Part shown: piece after piece, positions 47,171 through 56,378 of the stretch
Layout of the letters: each line of letters opens with the position of its first letter
Position numbering within the stretch: the stretch's first letter is position 1
Assembly (NCBI GenBank): GCA_024637395.1
Contig: JAGXFG010000050.1
Location: forward strand, 1 to 64,000
Length of the DNA stretch: 64,000 nucleotides
DNA from: Burkholderiaceae bacterium
GTDB taxonomy: Bacteria; Pseudomonadota; Gammaproteobacteria; Burkholderiales; Burkholderiaceae_E
Direction: 5' to 3'
Notes under the pieces: model-generated
What the model was told of the DNA's origin: nothing
The model's database searches: none
Seen by the model: only the letters and a program-made list of their open reading frames with translations
Made by a program: the position numbers and the translations under genes

Positions 47171-48385
47171 ATGTTTGAAAGCAGAATCACCCGCTATCTG
47201 AAAAGACTGGGCGCGCGCCACCAATTGCCGCTGGAGGTTGCTCTCTGGGACGGCACCCTCGTCTCTTTCGGCGACCAGCCAGTGGTCTCGATTGCGCTGC
47301 GTGAGCCGGCGGCGGCCCGCGACCTGCTGCACGCGTCGATCGCCACTCTCGGCGAGGCGTATGTCGAGGGACGACTCGACGTCCGTGGCCCGATCCAGGA
47401 GGTCATCCGCATTGCCCAGGCGCTCGCTGGCGAGACCGTCATTCCGGGACGCTCGGCGCGGCTGGGCAGTTGGTTCGCCCGGCACAGTCGAACCTCTGAC
47501 CGCCGTGCGATCAGCTACCACTACGACGCCTCCAACGAGTTTTACGCCCTGTGGCTCGATCCGGCCATGGTCTACTCGTGCGCCTACTTCCGCTCCGGCG
47601 AGGAGGATCTCGCCACCGCGCAAACCGAGAAACTGGAACTCATCTGCCGCAAGTTGGCACTCGAGCCCGGGCAGACGCTGCTCGACATCGGCTGCGGCTG
47701 GGGGGCACTGGCCATGCACGCCGCACAGCACCACGGGGTGCGGGTCACCGGCATCACGCTCTCGGAAAACCAGCACGAACTGGCCACCAAACGAGTCGCC
47801 GAGGCAGGCCTTGCCGACCAGGTCGAGATTCGGCTGCAGGACTACCGTGACATCCCCGGAGAGGCGGTGTACGACCGCATTTCCTCGGTCGGCATGTTCG
47901 AGCACGTCGGGCTGCGCAAGCTGGGCGGTTACTTTCAGATCATCCACCGTTTGCTCAAGCCCGGCGGAGTGGCATTGAACCACGGCATCACCTCCCAGGA
48001 TCCGGATAGCGCCAGTGTTGGCCTTGGAGTTGGCGAGTTCATCGACCGCTACGTCTTTCCCGACGGCGAACTACCCCACGTGGCGCTCGCCATCAGGGAA
48101 ATGTCGGCGGCAGGACTGGAACTGGTCGACGCCGAATCGCTGCGCCGCCATTACGCCCGGACCCTGGAACTGTGGTCGCAGGCCTTCGAACAACAGTTCG
48201 GCGAGATCACCGCGATGGTCGGTGAACGGCGCGCCCGGATCTGGCGGATTTACCTTGCCGGATGTGCCCACGCCTTCGCGCAAAGCTGGATCAACGTCTA
48301 TCAGTTGCTGGCGGTGCGCCCGCGCATCGAAGGCGACAGTATCGTCAATCCGCTGCCGCTGACGCGCGACCACATCTACCGCTGA
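47171..48385 (+). CDS. cfa: Cyclopropane-fatty-acyl-phospholipid synthase
   Basis: SAM-dependent enzyme that adds a methylene bridge to unsaturated acyl chains of membrane lipids; 404 residues. An N-terminal lipid-binding domain is followed by SYHYDASNEFYALWLDPAMVYS, the SAM loop TLLDIGCGWGALAMHAAQHH and GITLSENQHELA. C-terminal VGLGVGEFIDRYVFPDGELPH and the AGCAHAFAQSWINVYQLL segment complete the pattern. GAGGAGGA lies ten bases before the ATG. It is inserted between rnhA and the methyltransferase gene and its 3' end overlaps the latter by ten bases. Confidence 0.94.
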   Translation: MFESRITRYLKRLGARHQLPLEVALWDGTLVSFGDQPVVSIALREPAAARDLLHASIATLGEAYVEGRLDVRGPIQEVIRIAQALAGETVIPGRSARLGSWFARHSRTSDRRAISYHYDASNEFYALWLDPAMVYSCAYFRSGEEDLATAQTEKLELICRKLALEPGQTLLDIGCGWGALAMHAAQHHGVRVTGITLSENQHELATKRVAEAGLADQVEIRLQDYRDIPGEAVYDRISSVGMFEHVGLRKLGGYFQIIHRLLKPGGVALNHGITSQDPDSASVGLGVGEFIDRYVFPDGELPHVALAIREMSAAGLELVDAESLRRHYARTLELWSQAFEQQFGEITAMVGERRARIWRIYLAGCAHAFAQSWINVYQLLAVRPRIEGDSIVNPLPLTRDHIYR

Positions 48386-49269
48386 TCTTCCTCGCAGACA
48401 CCGGCAGGTGAAGTGCCGGCGCTGGCGACCGGAGCCGGGTCAGAAGCCCGAACTGGCACCGGGAGACGGGTGAACCGCGATGGCGCCGGGACCACCCCCT
48501 TGGCGGCGACCGGCTTTTTCCAGGCCGGTCCGATCAACCGCATGCCGCGGACCCGCTTGACGGCTGAAATCGTGTAAACCGAGCCGAGAATCGGCCACCA
48601 GCGATCGCCAGCGTGTTCCATAAATGCCCAGCGATCGAGCCAGCGTTGGGTGCGGCATGGCGGCCGGTAGCACCCGTAGCGCCCGCGCTCGATGCCATAG
48701 CCCAGCAGCTTGAGCCAGTCGCGCAGGCGCTGCACGGCGAGGAACGGGCCAGTGCAGGGAGGGCACGGCCGGGACAGTGTGCGCGCCGCCAGATGGCGCG
48801 CGCCCCAGAAACTGACCGGGTTGAAGCCGATGACCATCAGCCGGCCTTCCGGACGCAGCACGCGATCAACTTCGCGCAGAATCTGGTGCGGATCAGGGGC
48901 GCACTCCAGCACATGGCACAGGACGACCAGATCAAGTGACTGGCCGTCAAACGGGAGATCCTCGAAACTTGCCACCCGCACCAGGCTGCGCTCGGCCTGT
49001 TCGCAGGCAACGTCGGCGCCGAGCGCCGCGACGACCCGGGTCGGCATGCGGTTGGCGGCGAGCGCATCGAGTTCGGGCAGACTGCATTGCAGGGCGACAT
49101 AACCGAAGACATCGGCCACCGCAGCGTCACACTGCTCTTGTTCCCATCCCAGCAGATAGCGCCCGGCTGGCGTCTGCGACCACGCCCGCCACTGGTGCCC
49201 CCCTATAATGGGGTCGCCCGCCGCGCCGCAGGCCGCTGCGCCATCAGTTTCCGGTTCAACTGGACTCAT
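48376..49269 (-). CDS. Class I SAM-dependent methyltransferase next to gloB
   Basis: Protein of 297 residues with a methyltransferase-11 domain: LPFDGQSLDLVVLCHVLECAPDPHQILREVDRVLRPEGRLMVIGFNPVSFWG. The rest continues with WLKLLGYGIERGRYGCYRPP and a C-terminal Pro-rich tail. It is the conserved neighbour of gloB and rnhA in betaproteobacteria, but its substrate is unknown. Its ATG at 49269 is eight bases from the divergent gloB ATG, so its promoter must lie within gloB. Confidence 0.88.
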   Translation of the reverse strand: MSPVEPETDGAAACGAAGDPIIGGHQWRAWSQTPAGRYLLGWEQEQCDAAVADVFGYVALQCSLPELDALAANRMPTRVVAALGADVACEQAERSLVRVASFEDLPFDGQSLDLVVLCHVLECAPDPHQILREVDRVLRPEGRLMVIGFNPVSFWGARHLAARTLSRPCPPCTGPFLAVQRLRDWLKLLGYGIERGRYGCYRPPCRTQRWLDRWAFMEHAGDRWWPILGSVYTISAVKRVRGMRLIGPAWKKPVAAKGVVPAPSRFTRLPVPVRASDPAPVASAGTSPAGVCEEDQR

Positions 49270-49277
49270 TGCCTATC

Positions 49278-50111
49278 ATGCCCGATCAATATCCCTGGCT
49301 CCATTGTCCGCCCCCCCACCCTCAGATCGAAGCGATTCCGGCGCTGCGCGACAATTACTTCTGGCTCATCTCCGCAGCAGACGGGCGTTCGGCGACGGTG
49401 GTCGACCCCGGCGAGGCCGCCCCGGTGCAGGCCGCCCTGGCAGCGCGCAATTGCACCCTTGGGGCGATTCTACTCACGCACCATCACGGCGACCATGTCG
49501 GTGGGGTCGAGGAACTTGCGGGACACTGGCAGTGCCAGGTGTTTGGCCCGGCCGACGAAGCCATCGCCGGCGACACAGCCCCGCTAGCGGCTGGCGCAAC
49601 CATCAGCCCGGCGGGCCTGGGCACCACCTTCGAGGTCATCGCGGTCCCGGGACACACCAGCGGCCACATCGCCTACTTCGCCGCCAGCCACGGCAGCGAC
49701 GCTCGCCCGGTGCTGTTTTGTGGCGACACGCTCTTTGCCGGCGGCTGCGGCCGCATCTTCGAAGGCACCCCGGCGCAAATGCTGGCCTCGCTTGACCGCC
49801 TGGCCGCGCTGCCCGATGAGACGCTGGTCTACTGCGCCCACGAATACACGGTGGCGAACCTGCGTTTCGCGCTGGCGGCCGAATCGGGCTCGGCAGAACT
49901 GGCACGGCGCTACGACGAGGCCTTGCGGATGCGCGCCGCCGGCGTCGCGACGGTCCCGTCCAGCATTGCGATTGAGCTCGCCACCAACCCTTTCCTGCGC
50001 TGCGACCAGGATGGTATTCGCACCACGGTCGCGGCACGGCTTGGCAAGGCGCCGGGCAGCAGGGTCGAGATATTTACAGAATTGCGCGCGTGGAAGAACG
50101 GGTTTGCGTAG
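49278..50111 (+). CDS. gloB: Hydroxyacylglutathione hydrolase (glyoxalase II) GloB
   Basis: Metallo-beta-lactamase-fold enzyme that hydrolyses S-D-lactoylglutathione in methylglyoxal detoxification; 277 residues. Metal ligands are in LLTHHHGDHVGGVEEL (residues 67-73), VIAVPGHTSGHIAYF and LFCGDTLFAGGCGRIFEG, and HEYTVANLRFAL is characteristic. N-terminal IEAIPALRDNYFWLI is the usual GloB start. No strong ribosome site precedes the ATG; a TTG nine bases upstream is in frame but overlaps the divergent start codon. Confidence 0.95.
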   Translation: MPDQYPWLHCPPPHPQIEAIPALRDNYFWLISAADGRSATVVDPGEAAPVQAALAARNCTLGAILLTHHHGDHVGGVEELAGHWQCQVFGPADEAIAGDTAPLAAGATISPAGLGTTFEVIAVPGHTSGHIAYFAASHGSDARPVLFCGDTLFAGGCGRIFEGTPAQMLASLDRLAALPDETLVYCAHEYTVANLRFALAAESGSAELARRYDEALRMRAAGVATVPSSIAIELATNPFLRCDQDGIRTTVAARLGKAPGSRVEIFTELRAWKNGFA

Positions 50112-50150
50112 TAAACTGCGCTGCGTCACCGGCGGTTTGCTAGCCAACCC

Positions 50151-50179
50151 TTGACCGGGCACGGATCATTCCGTAGCAT
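50151..50179 (+). promoter_or_regulatory. Putative sigma-70 promoter of mltD
   Basis: TTGACC (50151-50156) and TAGCAT (50174-50179) with an ideal 17-base spacer, placing the transcription start about 37 bases before the mltD start. Confidence 0.6.
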
Positions 50180-50222
50180 GCGGGCAAGTTTATGAACTGA
50201 ATCAATGTCTTGGGAGACATCG

Positions 50223-52085
50223 TTGCAGCGTTTTCGAGCAACGCGCCCGTGCCACTCCGGGATAGCTGTCGCGACCCTTCTGGTTGCAGCCCTGACCGGC
50301 TGCTCCACCGTCCCCAATACCACCACTGCAAACCCGACCGCGGCGCCGATTGCGCGCGCCGGCGCAACCGCAGCCAACCAGCAGCCCGCTCAGGCGCCCG
50401 GCCGGACTGAGCCGGCAGCGGCGACGCTGTCGCCGGCAACCGTGCTGGCCGCGACACCGCCAGCAGCCCCGGTGCCTGCAATCGCCCCGCCGACCCCCGC
50501 GCCGCTCCCCGCGCAGACCTTCGCGCCCACGGCACCGCCGAAATCCGGCCCGCAACTGGCGAGCAACTTGCCGGCAAAGCTCGCTTCGCAAACCGCGGCG
50601 GCAGAGGCCAACCCGGTGCCGCCCGCTCCACCCGCCCCGGAGCAGAATCTCTGGACGAGAATCAGGGCCGGTTTCGCGCTGCCCGAACTGGACACCCCGC
50701 TGGTCGCTGAGAAGGAGAGCTTCTACCTTTCCAAGCCCGAATACCTCCAGCGCATGATGGCGCGCAGTGAGCCCTACCTGTACTACATCGTCGATGAGAT
50801 CGAGAAGCGGGGCATGCCCACTGAAATCGCCCTGCTCCCCTTCGTCGAAAGCGCGATGAACCCGAAGGCGCTGTCCTCGTCAAAGGCGGCCGGGTTGTGG
50901 CAATTCATTCCCTCAACCGGCAAGTCCTACAACCTGAGCCAGAACTGGTGGGTCGACAACCGCCGTGACGTGGTCAAGTCGACCCAGGCCGCACTCGATT
51001 ATCTGCAGAAGATCTACGAGATGCACAACAACGACTGGTTCCTCGCGCTGGCGTCATACAACTGGGGCGAAGGTGCCGTGGGACGCGCGGTCAGGAAGAA
51101 CCAGGCCAAGGGCCTGCCGGCGACCTACCTCGACCTTAAGATGCCGACCGAGACGCGGCACTATGTTCCCAAACTGATCGCCCTCAAGCACCTGATCCAG
51201 AACGCCGAAGAACTTGGCCTGGCGCTTCCCGACCTCCCCAACCAGCCCTATTTCGCGGTCATCCAAAAAACCCGGCCAATCGATCTGAAACTGGCCGCGA
51301 AGTTCGCCGGCATGACCGTCGACGAATTCGTTGCCCTCAATCCGGCCCATAACCGACCGGTGATTTCGGCCAGCAAGAACAACCAGATCAAGTTGCCCGC
51401 CGACCGGGTCGAGGATTTCCTGGCGGCCATCGAGCGCCACAGCGACGGCAACCGGATCTTCGCGAGCTGGCAGCCGCACACCCTGGCGGCCAACGAGACA
51501 CTGGCTTCGGTGGCCTCGCGGGGCGGGGTCTCGGAGCCGGAACTGCGCCGTGCCAACAGCCTTGGCGCCAGCCAGCGCATCCTGCCCGGCACCAGGATCC
51601 TGGCGCCCCAGAAGGCGGTGGCGGACGAGTCTTCGGTGGAGAACTTCGTGGCGCCCCGGGTCTACGAGCAGGTGTCCAAGGCACCGCTCTATTACAAGGT
51701 GCGCAAGCGTGATTCACTGTCCTCGATCGCCAGGCGTTACCGGATTTCCGAGAGGACACTCGCGTCGCTCAACGACTTGCGCAAGGGGATCCGCAGCGGC
51801 ATGCGGCTGCTGGTGCGCCGCGGCGGAACCCAGACCATGCTCACCGACGAGAAAGGAAACAGGCGGATAGTCGCATCCTCTGCGTCGACCAATGGCAAGG
51901 TCAGCTCTACGGGCAAGAAACGCAATGGGGCGCGTGCCAAGACCATGGTTTCCGACCAGTCACCGGCCAAGACCAAGCCAGCGGGCAAACTGACTACTGC
52001 TGACGGCAGGGAGTTCGCGGCCAAGGTCAGGCCGGTTTCGCACCATCCGACGGCAGGGGCCGGGCGGCGCAGTCCGCCAACCTGA
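50223..52085 (+). CDS. mltD: Membrane-bound lytic murein transglycosylase D MltD
   Basis: Lipoprotein that cleaves peptidoglycan to anhydromuropeptides; 620 residues. Signal with lipobox ALTGC (C27); an Ala/Pro-rich linker to about 140; the SLT domain with catalytic E209 in [44 protein letters not shown] and [16 protein letters not shown] LysM domain lies near the C-terminus ([20 protein letters not shown]) after a weaker repeat, followed by a basic tail. I prefer the TTG at 50223 because GGGAG lies six bases upstream; an ATG at 50205 has no ribosome site. Confidence 0.93.
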   Translation: MQRFRATRPCHSGIAVATLLVAALTGCSTVPNTTTANPTAAPIARAGATAANQQPAQAPGRTEPAAATLSPATVLAATPPAAPVPAIAPPTPAPLPAQTFAPTAPPKSGPQLASNLPAKLASQTAAAEANPVPPAPPAPEQNLWTRIRAGFALPELDTPLVAEKESFYLSKPEYLQRMMARSEPYLYYIVDEIEKRGMPTEIALLPFVESAMNPKALSSSKAAGLWQFIPSTGKSYNLSQNWWVDNRRDVVKSTQAALDYLQKIYEMHNNDWFLALASYNWGEGAVGRAVRKNQAKGLPATYLDLKMPTETRHYVPKLIALKHLIQNAEELGLALPDLPNQPYFAVIQKTRPIDLKLAAKFAGMTVDEFVALNPAHNRPVISASKNNQIKLPADRVEDFLAAIERHSDGNRIFASWQPHTLAANETLASVASRGGVSEPELRRANSLGASQRILPGTRILAPQKAVADESSVENFVAPRVYEQVSKAPLYYKVRKRDSLSSIARRYRISERTLASLNDLRKGIRSGMRLLVRRGGTQTMLTDEKGNRRIVASSASTNGKVSSTGKKRNGARAKTMVSDQSPAKTKPAGKLTTADGREFAAKVRPVSHHPTAGAGRRSPPT

Positions 52086-52221
52086 AAAAAGGTTCCCGCG
52101 CAATGGCAGCGGTTCGTGTCGCGCGCGACACTTACCCCCGCCAAGTCCTCGGTGCAATCATTCGCAGCGCCTTGCCCGTGCGAGAATCGCGGGTGCCTAC
52201 CAATCAAGCGGAGACTACCGG

Positions 52222-53013
52222 ATGGGATTTCTCGACGGCAAGCGCATCCTGATTACCGGATTGCTCTCCAATCGCTCGATCGCATACGGGGTCGCCAAGG
52301 CCTGCCGTCAACAGGGTGCCGAGCTGGCGTTTACCTATCAGTCGGACCGTTTTCGCGAGCGGGTCGCCGAAATGGCTGCCGGACTCGGCTCGACACTGGT
52401 ATTTCCGTGCGACGTCACGCATGACGAGCAGATCACCGGACTCTTCGGTGCACTGGCCAATTCCTGGGATGGTCTCGACGGACTGGTTCATGCCATCGCC
52501 TATGCACCGCGCGAGGCCCTGGGCGGAGATTTTCTCGAAGGACTCGATCGCGAAGCATTTCGCGCCGCCCACGATATTTCATCCTACAGTTTTATCGCTC
52601 TCACCAAGGCAGCCCTGCCAATGATGGAGGGACGCCATGCGGCGCTGCTGACGATGAGCTACCTCGGCGCGGGCATGGTGCTGCCCCACTACAACGTGAT
52701 GGGCCTGGCCAAGGCCAGCCTCGAATCGGGGGTGCGCTATCTCGCCGACAATCTTGGACCGCAGGGAATTCGGGTCAACGGCATCTCGGCCGGACCGATC
52801 CGTACGCTGGCGGCCGCCGGCATCAAGGATTTCGGGAAGATCTTCTCGTTCGTCGAGCGCAACGCGCCGCTGCGGCGCAATGTCACCATTGAGGACGTCG
52901 GCAACGTCGCCGCCTTCCTGCTCTCGGATCTCGCCGCCGGCGTTACCGGCGAAATCACCATGGTTGACGGCGGCTTCAGCCGCGTGATCGGGGGCATGGC
53001 CGAACTGGCCTGA
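52222..53013 (+). CDS. fabI: Enoyl-ACP reductase (NADH) FabI
   Basis: Last step of each fatty acid elongation cycle, the target of triclosan; 263 residues. SDR-fold: [21 protein letters not shown] (divergent FabI Rossmann motif), [21 protein letters not shown], and the catalytic YxxxxxxK pair in [37 protein letters not shown] and EITMVDGGF complete it. The ATG has GGAG upstream. It is 135 bases after mltD and convergent with senA. Confidence 0.97.
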   Translation: MGFLDGKRILITGLLSNRSIAYGVAKACRQQGAELAFTYQSDRFRERVAEMAAGLGSTLVFPCDVTHDEQITGLFGALANSWDGLDGLVHAIAYAPREALGGDFLEGLDREAFRAAHDISSYSFIALTKAALPMMEGRHAALLTMSYLGAGMVLPHYNVMGLAKASLESGVRYLADNLGPQGIRVNGISAGPIRTLAAAGIKDFGKIFSFVERNAPLRRNVTIEDVGNVAAFLLSDLAAGVTGEITMVDGGFSRVIGGMAELA

Positions 53014-53030
53014 GCCTTGTCCTGAACTGC

Positions 53031-54185
53031 TCAGTCGGTGGCACAGCTGCGAAAGCCGACGAAGATATCCCCGCGTTCAGGCAGGTAGAAATTCCGGAAA
53101 CGGGAATCGACCATCCCGCGGGGAGTCGCGAAAGATCCGCCACGGACCACCCGATGGTTGCCGAACCACGGCGCCGAGTACTGCTCGTAGGGGTCGGGCG
53201 AGAAACCGGGATAGGGTTCGAAGGCACTGGCGGTCCATTCCCAGACCAGGTCGCCCCATTCGAAATTGGCCTGGCTCCGGGCCGCGAGTTCCCACTCCCG
53301 CTCGTCAGGCAGGCGCCGCCCGGCCCAACGGCACCAGGCCTCGGCTTCGTGCGCGTCGACGTGCACCACCGAGGCTTCCGGATCCGGTTGCAGCCAGTGC
53401 TCGAAGCGGCGCGCGTAAACCTTGCCGCCCGCCATCCGCCAGTAGCGCGGGAGTTCCCGGCCCGCTGCCCGCAGCGCGGCATAGCCCTCGCCGCCCCACC
53501 AACGGGGCTCGCGATAGCCGCCGTCAGCGACGAAGGCCAGGAACTGCGCATTGGTGACCGGTCGTGCCGCTATCCGGTACGCAGCCACCGCGGCGGTATG
53601 CGACCATTTTTCGTTGTCGAAGCAGAAGCCCTCGCCCGGGCGGGCGCCAAACTCTGCAGTGCCGCCGGTGAGTGCCAGCTCGAGCCTCTGCCCGCCGGGG
53701 TCAACGATCGGCGCCGGGTGCAGCGGTGCGCGGTAGGACAGCGTCTGCCAGGTATAGGCGAGCGCCTCGACGTGCATCATTTCGTGGAACAGCGCGAGCC
53801 GGAAGAAATACAGTCCGGCGTCCGTCTCCGGGGCGGCGGCGAGCGCCTCCAGGCAGGCATCGAGCACCTCGCGCAGATAGGCCTCGGTCTCAGCGAGCCG
53901 CGGCAGGTCGAGGTCCCAGCGGGTTTGGTGGGCGACCTCGTTCGAATCGTAGAACCGGTCGCTGCCGGGCAGCATCGAGTCGCTGGCCAGTGAACCATCA
54001 CGGGTGCGCAGGCACCAACGTTCCTGGAACCAGGCGACGTGGCCGATTTCCCACAGCGGCGGATTGATGCTCGCCAGATAAGGTACGCGCCACTGCGCCT
54101 CGGCGAGAGTTTCGACCAGACGCAAGGTCTGGACCCGGACCGCGGCAAGTGCGGCGGCAAGTTCGGTACGGCCAGCTGAGCGCAC
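53031..54185 (-). CDS. senA: Selenoneine synthase SenA (EgtB-family)
   Basis: Non-heme iron enzyme of 384 residues predicted to join hercynine to a selenosugar (or, as EgtB, to a thiol). DinB-like N-terminal domain with the iron triad H49 (WEIGHVAWFQERW), H134 and H138 (LALFHEMMHVEALAYTWQ), matching EgtB positions, then an FGE-sulfatase-like domain (FEWGDLVWEWTASAFEPYPG) ending in SRFRNFYLPERGDIFVGFRSCA. The GTG at 54185 has GGGAG six bases upstream. The assignment to SenA over EgtB rests mainly on the divergent senB-senC pair 73 bases away; ergothioneine synthase is the alternative. Confidence 0.83.
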   Translation of the reverse strand: MRSAGRTELAAALAAVRVQTLRLVETLAEAQWRVPYLASINPPLWEIGHVAWFQERWCLRTRDGSLASDSMLPGSDRFYDSNEVAHQTRWDLDLPRLAETEAYLREVLDACLEALAAAPETDAGLYFFRLALFHEMMHVEALAYTWQTLSYRAPLHPAPIVDPGGQRLELALTGGTAEFGARPGEGFCFDNEKWSHTAAVAAYRIAARPVTNAQFLAFVADGGYREPRWWGGEGYAALRAAGRELPRYWRMAGGKVYARRFEHWLQPDPEASVVHVDAHEAEAWCRWAGRRLPDEREWELAARSQANFEWGDLVWEWTASAFEPYPGFSPDPYEQYSAPWFGNHRVVRGGSFATPRGMVDSRFRNFYLPERGDIFVGFRSCATD

Positions 54186-54258
54186 TGCTCTCTCCCTGGT
54201 CTATAGTGATGTTCCCCAGAATCTACCAGCGCTCCAGCGGCGCGCAAGTCACGACTCC

Positions 54259-55272
54259 GTGAAGCCACAAATTGCCATTATCTCCCCTGCCCTGGCCGAC
54301 GCGAACAACGGCAACTGGCAGACCGCCAGAAGGTGGGCCGGCTTCCTGCGCCATCAGGCGCGCGTCAGCGTCGCCCGCGTCTGGGACGGATCGGCCTGCT
54401 CGGCAATGATCGCGCTGCACGCGCGGCGCTCGGCGGATTCGATCGCCCGTTATGCCGCCGGCGGCAGCGGCGGCCTGGGAGTCGTGCTCACCGGCACCGA
54501 TCTCTACCGCGATATCGGTGAGGAAGCGAGCGCCCGGCGCTCGCTCGAACTGGCCGATCGGCTGGTGGTGCTGCAGCCGGCAGGTCTCGACGCCCTGGCC
54601 AGGGGCCAGCGCGCCAAGACAGTGGTCATCATCCAGTCCGCCCCGGCCCTGCTGCCTGGCAAGCCACGGCAGCGGACCTTCGACCTGCTGCTGGTTGCCC
54701 ACCTGCGTGCGGAAAAGGATCCGCTGACCGCGGCGCGCGCCCTCGCCAGGCTCGATGACCCGGCCCTGCGCCTGGTCCACATCGGCGCTACCGGGGATCG
54801 CTCAGGCGGACCGGCGGGAGGCACCGCCGACACCACCGGCGCAGACTTCGTGGCGGCCGCCGCCCGTGACTCGAGAATCGAACTTCACGGGGCGCTACCG
54901 CACGCTGCCACCAGGCAGATGATCCGGCGCGGACGAATCCTGCTGCTGCCCTCGAGGATCGAAGGTGGCGCCAATGTGATCATCGAAGCGATCAGGAGCG
55001 GGGTGCCAGTGATCGCATCGCGGATCGGCGGCTCGGTCGGGCTTCTGGGCGCTGATTATCCCGGCTTGTTCCCGGTCGGCGACGACGCGGCGCTCGCGGA
55101 ACTTATCACGCGGGCGCGGACCGAGCCGGGCTTTCTCGCGGGGCTGCGTCAGCGTTGCGAGCGGCGCAGCGCGCTCTTTGACCCTGCCCGCGAGCGGGAT
55201 GCGGTGTGCGCGCTGGCGCATAATTTGACGCTAGTGCATCGCGCAATGTCGAAGGAGCAAGACCAACAATGA
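54259..55272 (+). CDS. senB: Selenosugar synthase SenB (glycosyltransferase)
   Basis: GT-B fold glycosyltransferase of 337 residues. Family knowledge: SenB uses selenophosphate and UDP-GlcNAc to make a 1-selenosugar. Visible parts are an N-terminal domain with the conserved IISPALADANNGNWQTARRW, VVLTGTDLYRDI and a C-terminal GT4-like half with LLVAHLRAEKDPLTAARA, ELHGALPHA and the sugar-nucleotide contact LLPSRIEGGANVIIEAIRSGVPVI. The GTG at 54259 is the first start in frame; no clear ribosome site. It shares four bases with senC, so the enzyme that makes selenophosphate is made with it. Confidence 0.86.
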   Translation: MKPQIAIISPALADANNGNWQTARRWAGFLRHQARVSVARVWDGSACSAMIALHARRSADSIARYAAGGSGGLGVVLTGTDLYRDIGEEASARRSLELADRLVVLQPAGLDALARGQRAKTVVIIQSAPALLPGKPRQRTFDLLLVAHLRAEKDPLTAARALARLDDPALRLVHIGATGDRSGGPAGGTADTTGADFVAAAARDSRIELHGALPHAATRQMIRRGRILLLPSRIEGGANVIIEAIRSGVPVIASRIGGSVGLLGADYPGLFPVGDDAALAELITRARTEPGFLAGLRQRCERRSALFDPARERDAVCALAHNLTLVHRAMSKEQDQQ

Positions 55273-56330
55273 CCATCACCAGCGACTTGGCCGGCGCAGT
55301 CCGGCTGACTTCGTTCTCTCACGGCGGCGGCTGCGGCTGCAAGATCGCCCCCGGCGTGCTGTCCGAGATCCTGCGCGAGACCAAGGGCCTGCCGATCCCG
55401 CCCGAATTGCTCGTCGGCATCGAGACCGCCGACGACGCGGCGGTCTATCAGCTCAACGATGAGCAGGCCCTGATCGCGACCACCGATTTCTTCATGCCGA
55501 TCGTCGACGACCCCTACGACTTCGGGCGGATCGCCGCGGCCAATGCGCTCTCCGACGTCTACGCGATGGGCGGCAAACCGATTTTCGCGCTGGCAATCGT
55601 GGCGATGCCGATCGACCGGCTACCGCTTGAAACGATCCGCCAGGTGATCGAGGGCGGCAAGTCGATCTGCGCCGAAGCCGGTATTCCGATCGCGGGTGGA
55701 CACACCATCGATTCTGTCGAACCGATCTATGGCCTGGTCGCGCTGGGCCTGGTCCACCCCAGCAAGCTCAAGAAGAACTCGGGCGCTCGCCCCGGCGACA
55801 AGCTGGTGCTGGGCAAACCGCTCGGGGTCGGGGTCCTTTCGGCGGCGCTCAAACAGGACGAGCTGGGCCCGGAGGGTTACGCGGCACTCATTGCGAGCAC
55901 CACCCGGCTCAACGTTTCCGGTGCGGCGCTGTCAGAACTCGACGGCGTCCACGCGCTGACCGATATCACCGGGTTCGGAATTCTCGGCCACACCCTCGAG
56001 CTGTGCCGTGGCGCCCGGCTGACCGCGTCGTTGCGCATGGCCGACCTGCCGCTGCTCGACAATGTGGCCGAGCTGGCCGGGCGCGGCTTCATAACCGGTG
56101 CTTCATCGCGAAACTGGGCCGGGTACGGGGCCGATGTCGATCTTGGCAACGCCATCGGGGATACCGAGCGCGCGCTGCTTACCGATCCGCAGACTTCGGG
56201 CGGGCTGCTGGTGGCCTGCGCGCCGGAAGCTGTCGACGAGGTGCTCGCCTGCTTCGCGCGCGACGGGTTCGATCGCGCAGCGGTCATCGGTACCCTGAGT
56301 GCCGGTGCGCCACGAGTTCGCGTCGACTGA
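55269..56330 (+). CDS. senC: Selenophosphate synthetase SenC (SelD-type)
   Basis: ATP:selenide phosphotransferase giving selenophosphate; 353 residues, full length. Catalytic C22 and K25 are in SFSHGGGCGCKIAPGVL, with metal/ATP motifs ETADDAAVYQLN, TTDFFMPIVDDPYDFGRIAAANALSDVYAMGG, AGGHTIDSVEPIYG, and DITGFGILGH and LLTDPQTSGGLL. The ATG lies in ATGA with the senB stop and has AAGGAG 11 bases upstream. No selA, selB or tRNA-Sec is in the window, so its role here is read from senB, though it could also serve selenocysteine or selenouridine synthesis. Confidence 0.95.
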   Translation: MTITSDLAGAVRLTSFSHGGGCGCKIAPGVLSEILRETKGLPIPPELLVGIETADDAAVYQLNDEQALIATTDFFMPIVDDPYDFGRIAAANALSDVYAMGGKPIFALAIVAMPIDRLPLETIRQVIEGGKSICAEAGIPIAGGHTIDSVEPIYGLVALGLVHPSKLKKNSGARPGDKLVLGKPLGVGVLSAALKQDELGPEGYAALIASTTRLNVSGAALSELDGVHALTDITGFGILGHTLELCRGARLTASLRMADLPLLDNVAELAGRGFITGASSRNWAGYGADVDLGNAIGDTERALLTDPQTSGGLLVACAPEAVDEVLACFARDGFDRAAVIGTLSAGAPRVRVD

Positions 56331-56338
56331 CAACTTGC

Positions 56339-56366
56339 GGGGGCCAGCGCCAACGATCTGGCCCCC
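56339..56366. terminator. Hairpin between convergent senC and acylase genes
   Basis: GGGGGCCAG (56339-56347) and CTGGCCCCC (56358-56366) form a perfect nine-pair stem with a ten-base loop between two converging genes. No T-tract, so it may be a factor-assisted bidirectional terminator. Confidence 0.5.
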
Positions 56367-56378
56367 TGCGATCGATCG

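Noticed and set aside
55269-56330. SelD as part of a selenocysteine system
   Set aside because: No selA, selB, tRNA-Sec, ybbB or in-frame UGA selenoprotein is visible in the window, and the four-base overlap with senB points to selenoneine instead.
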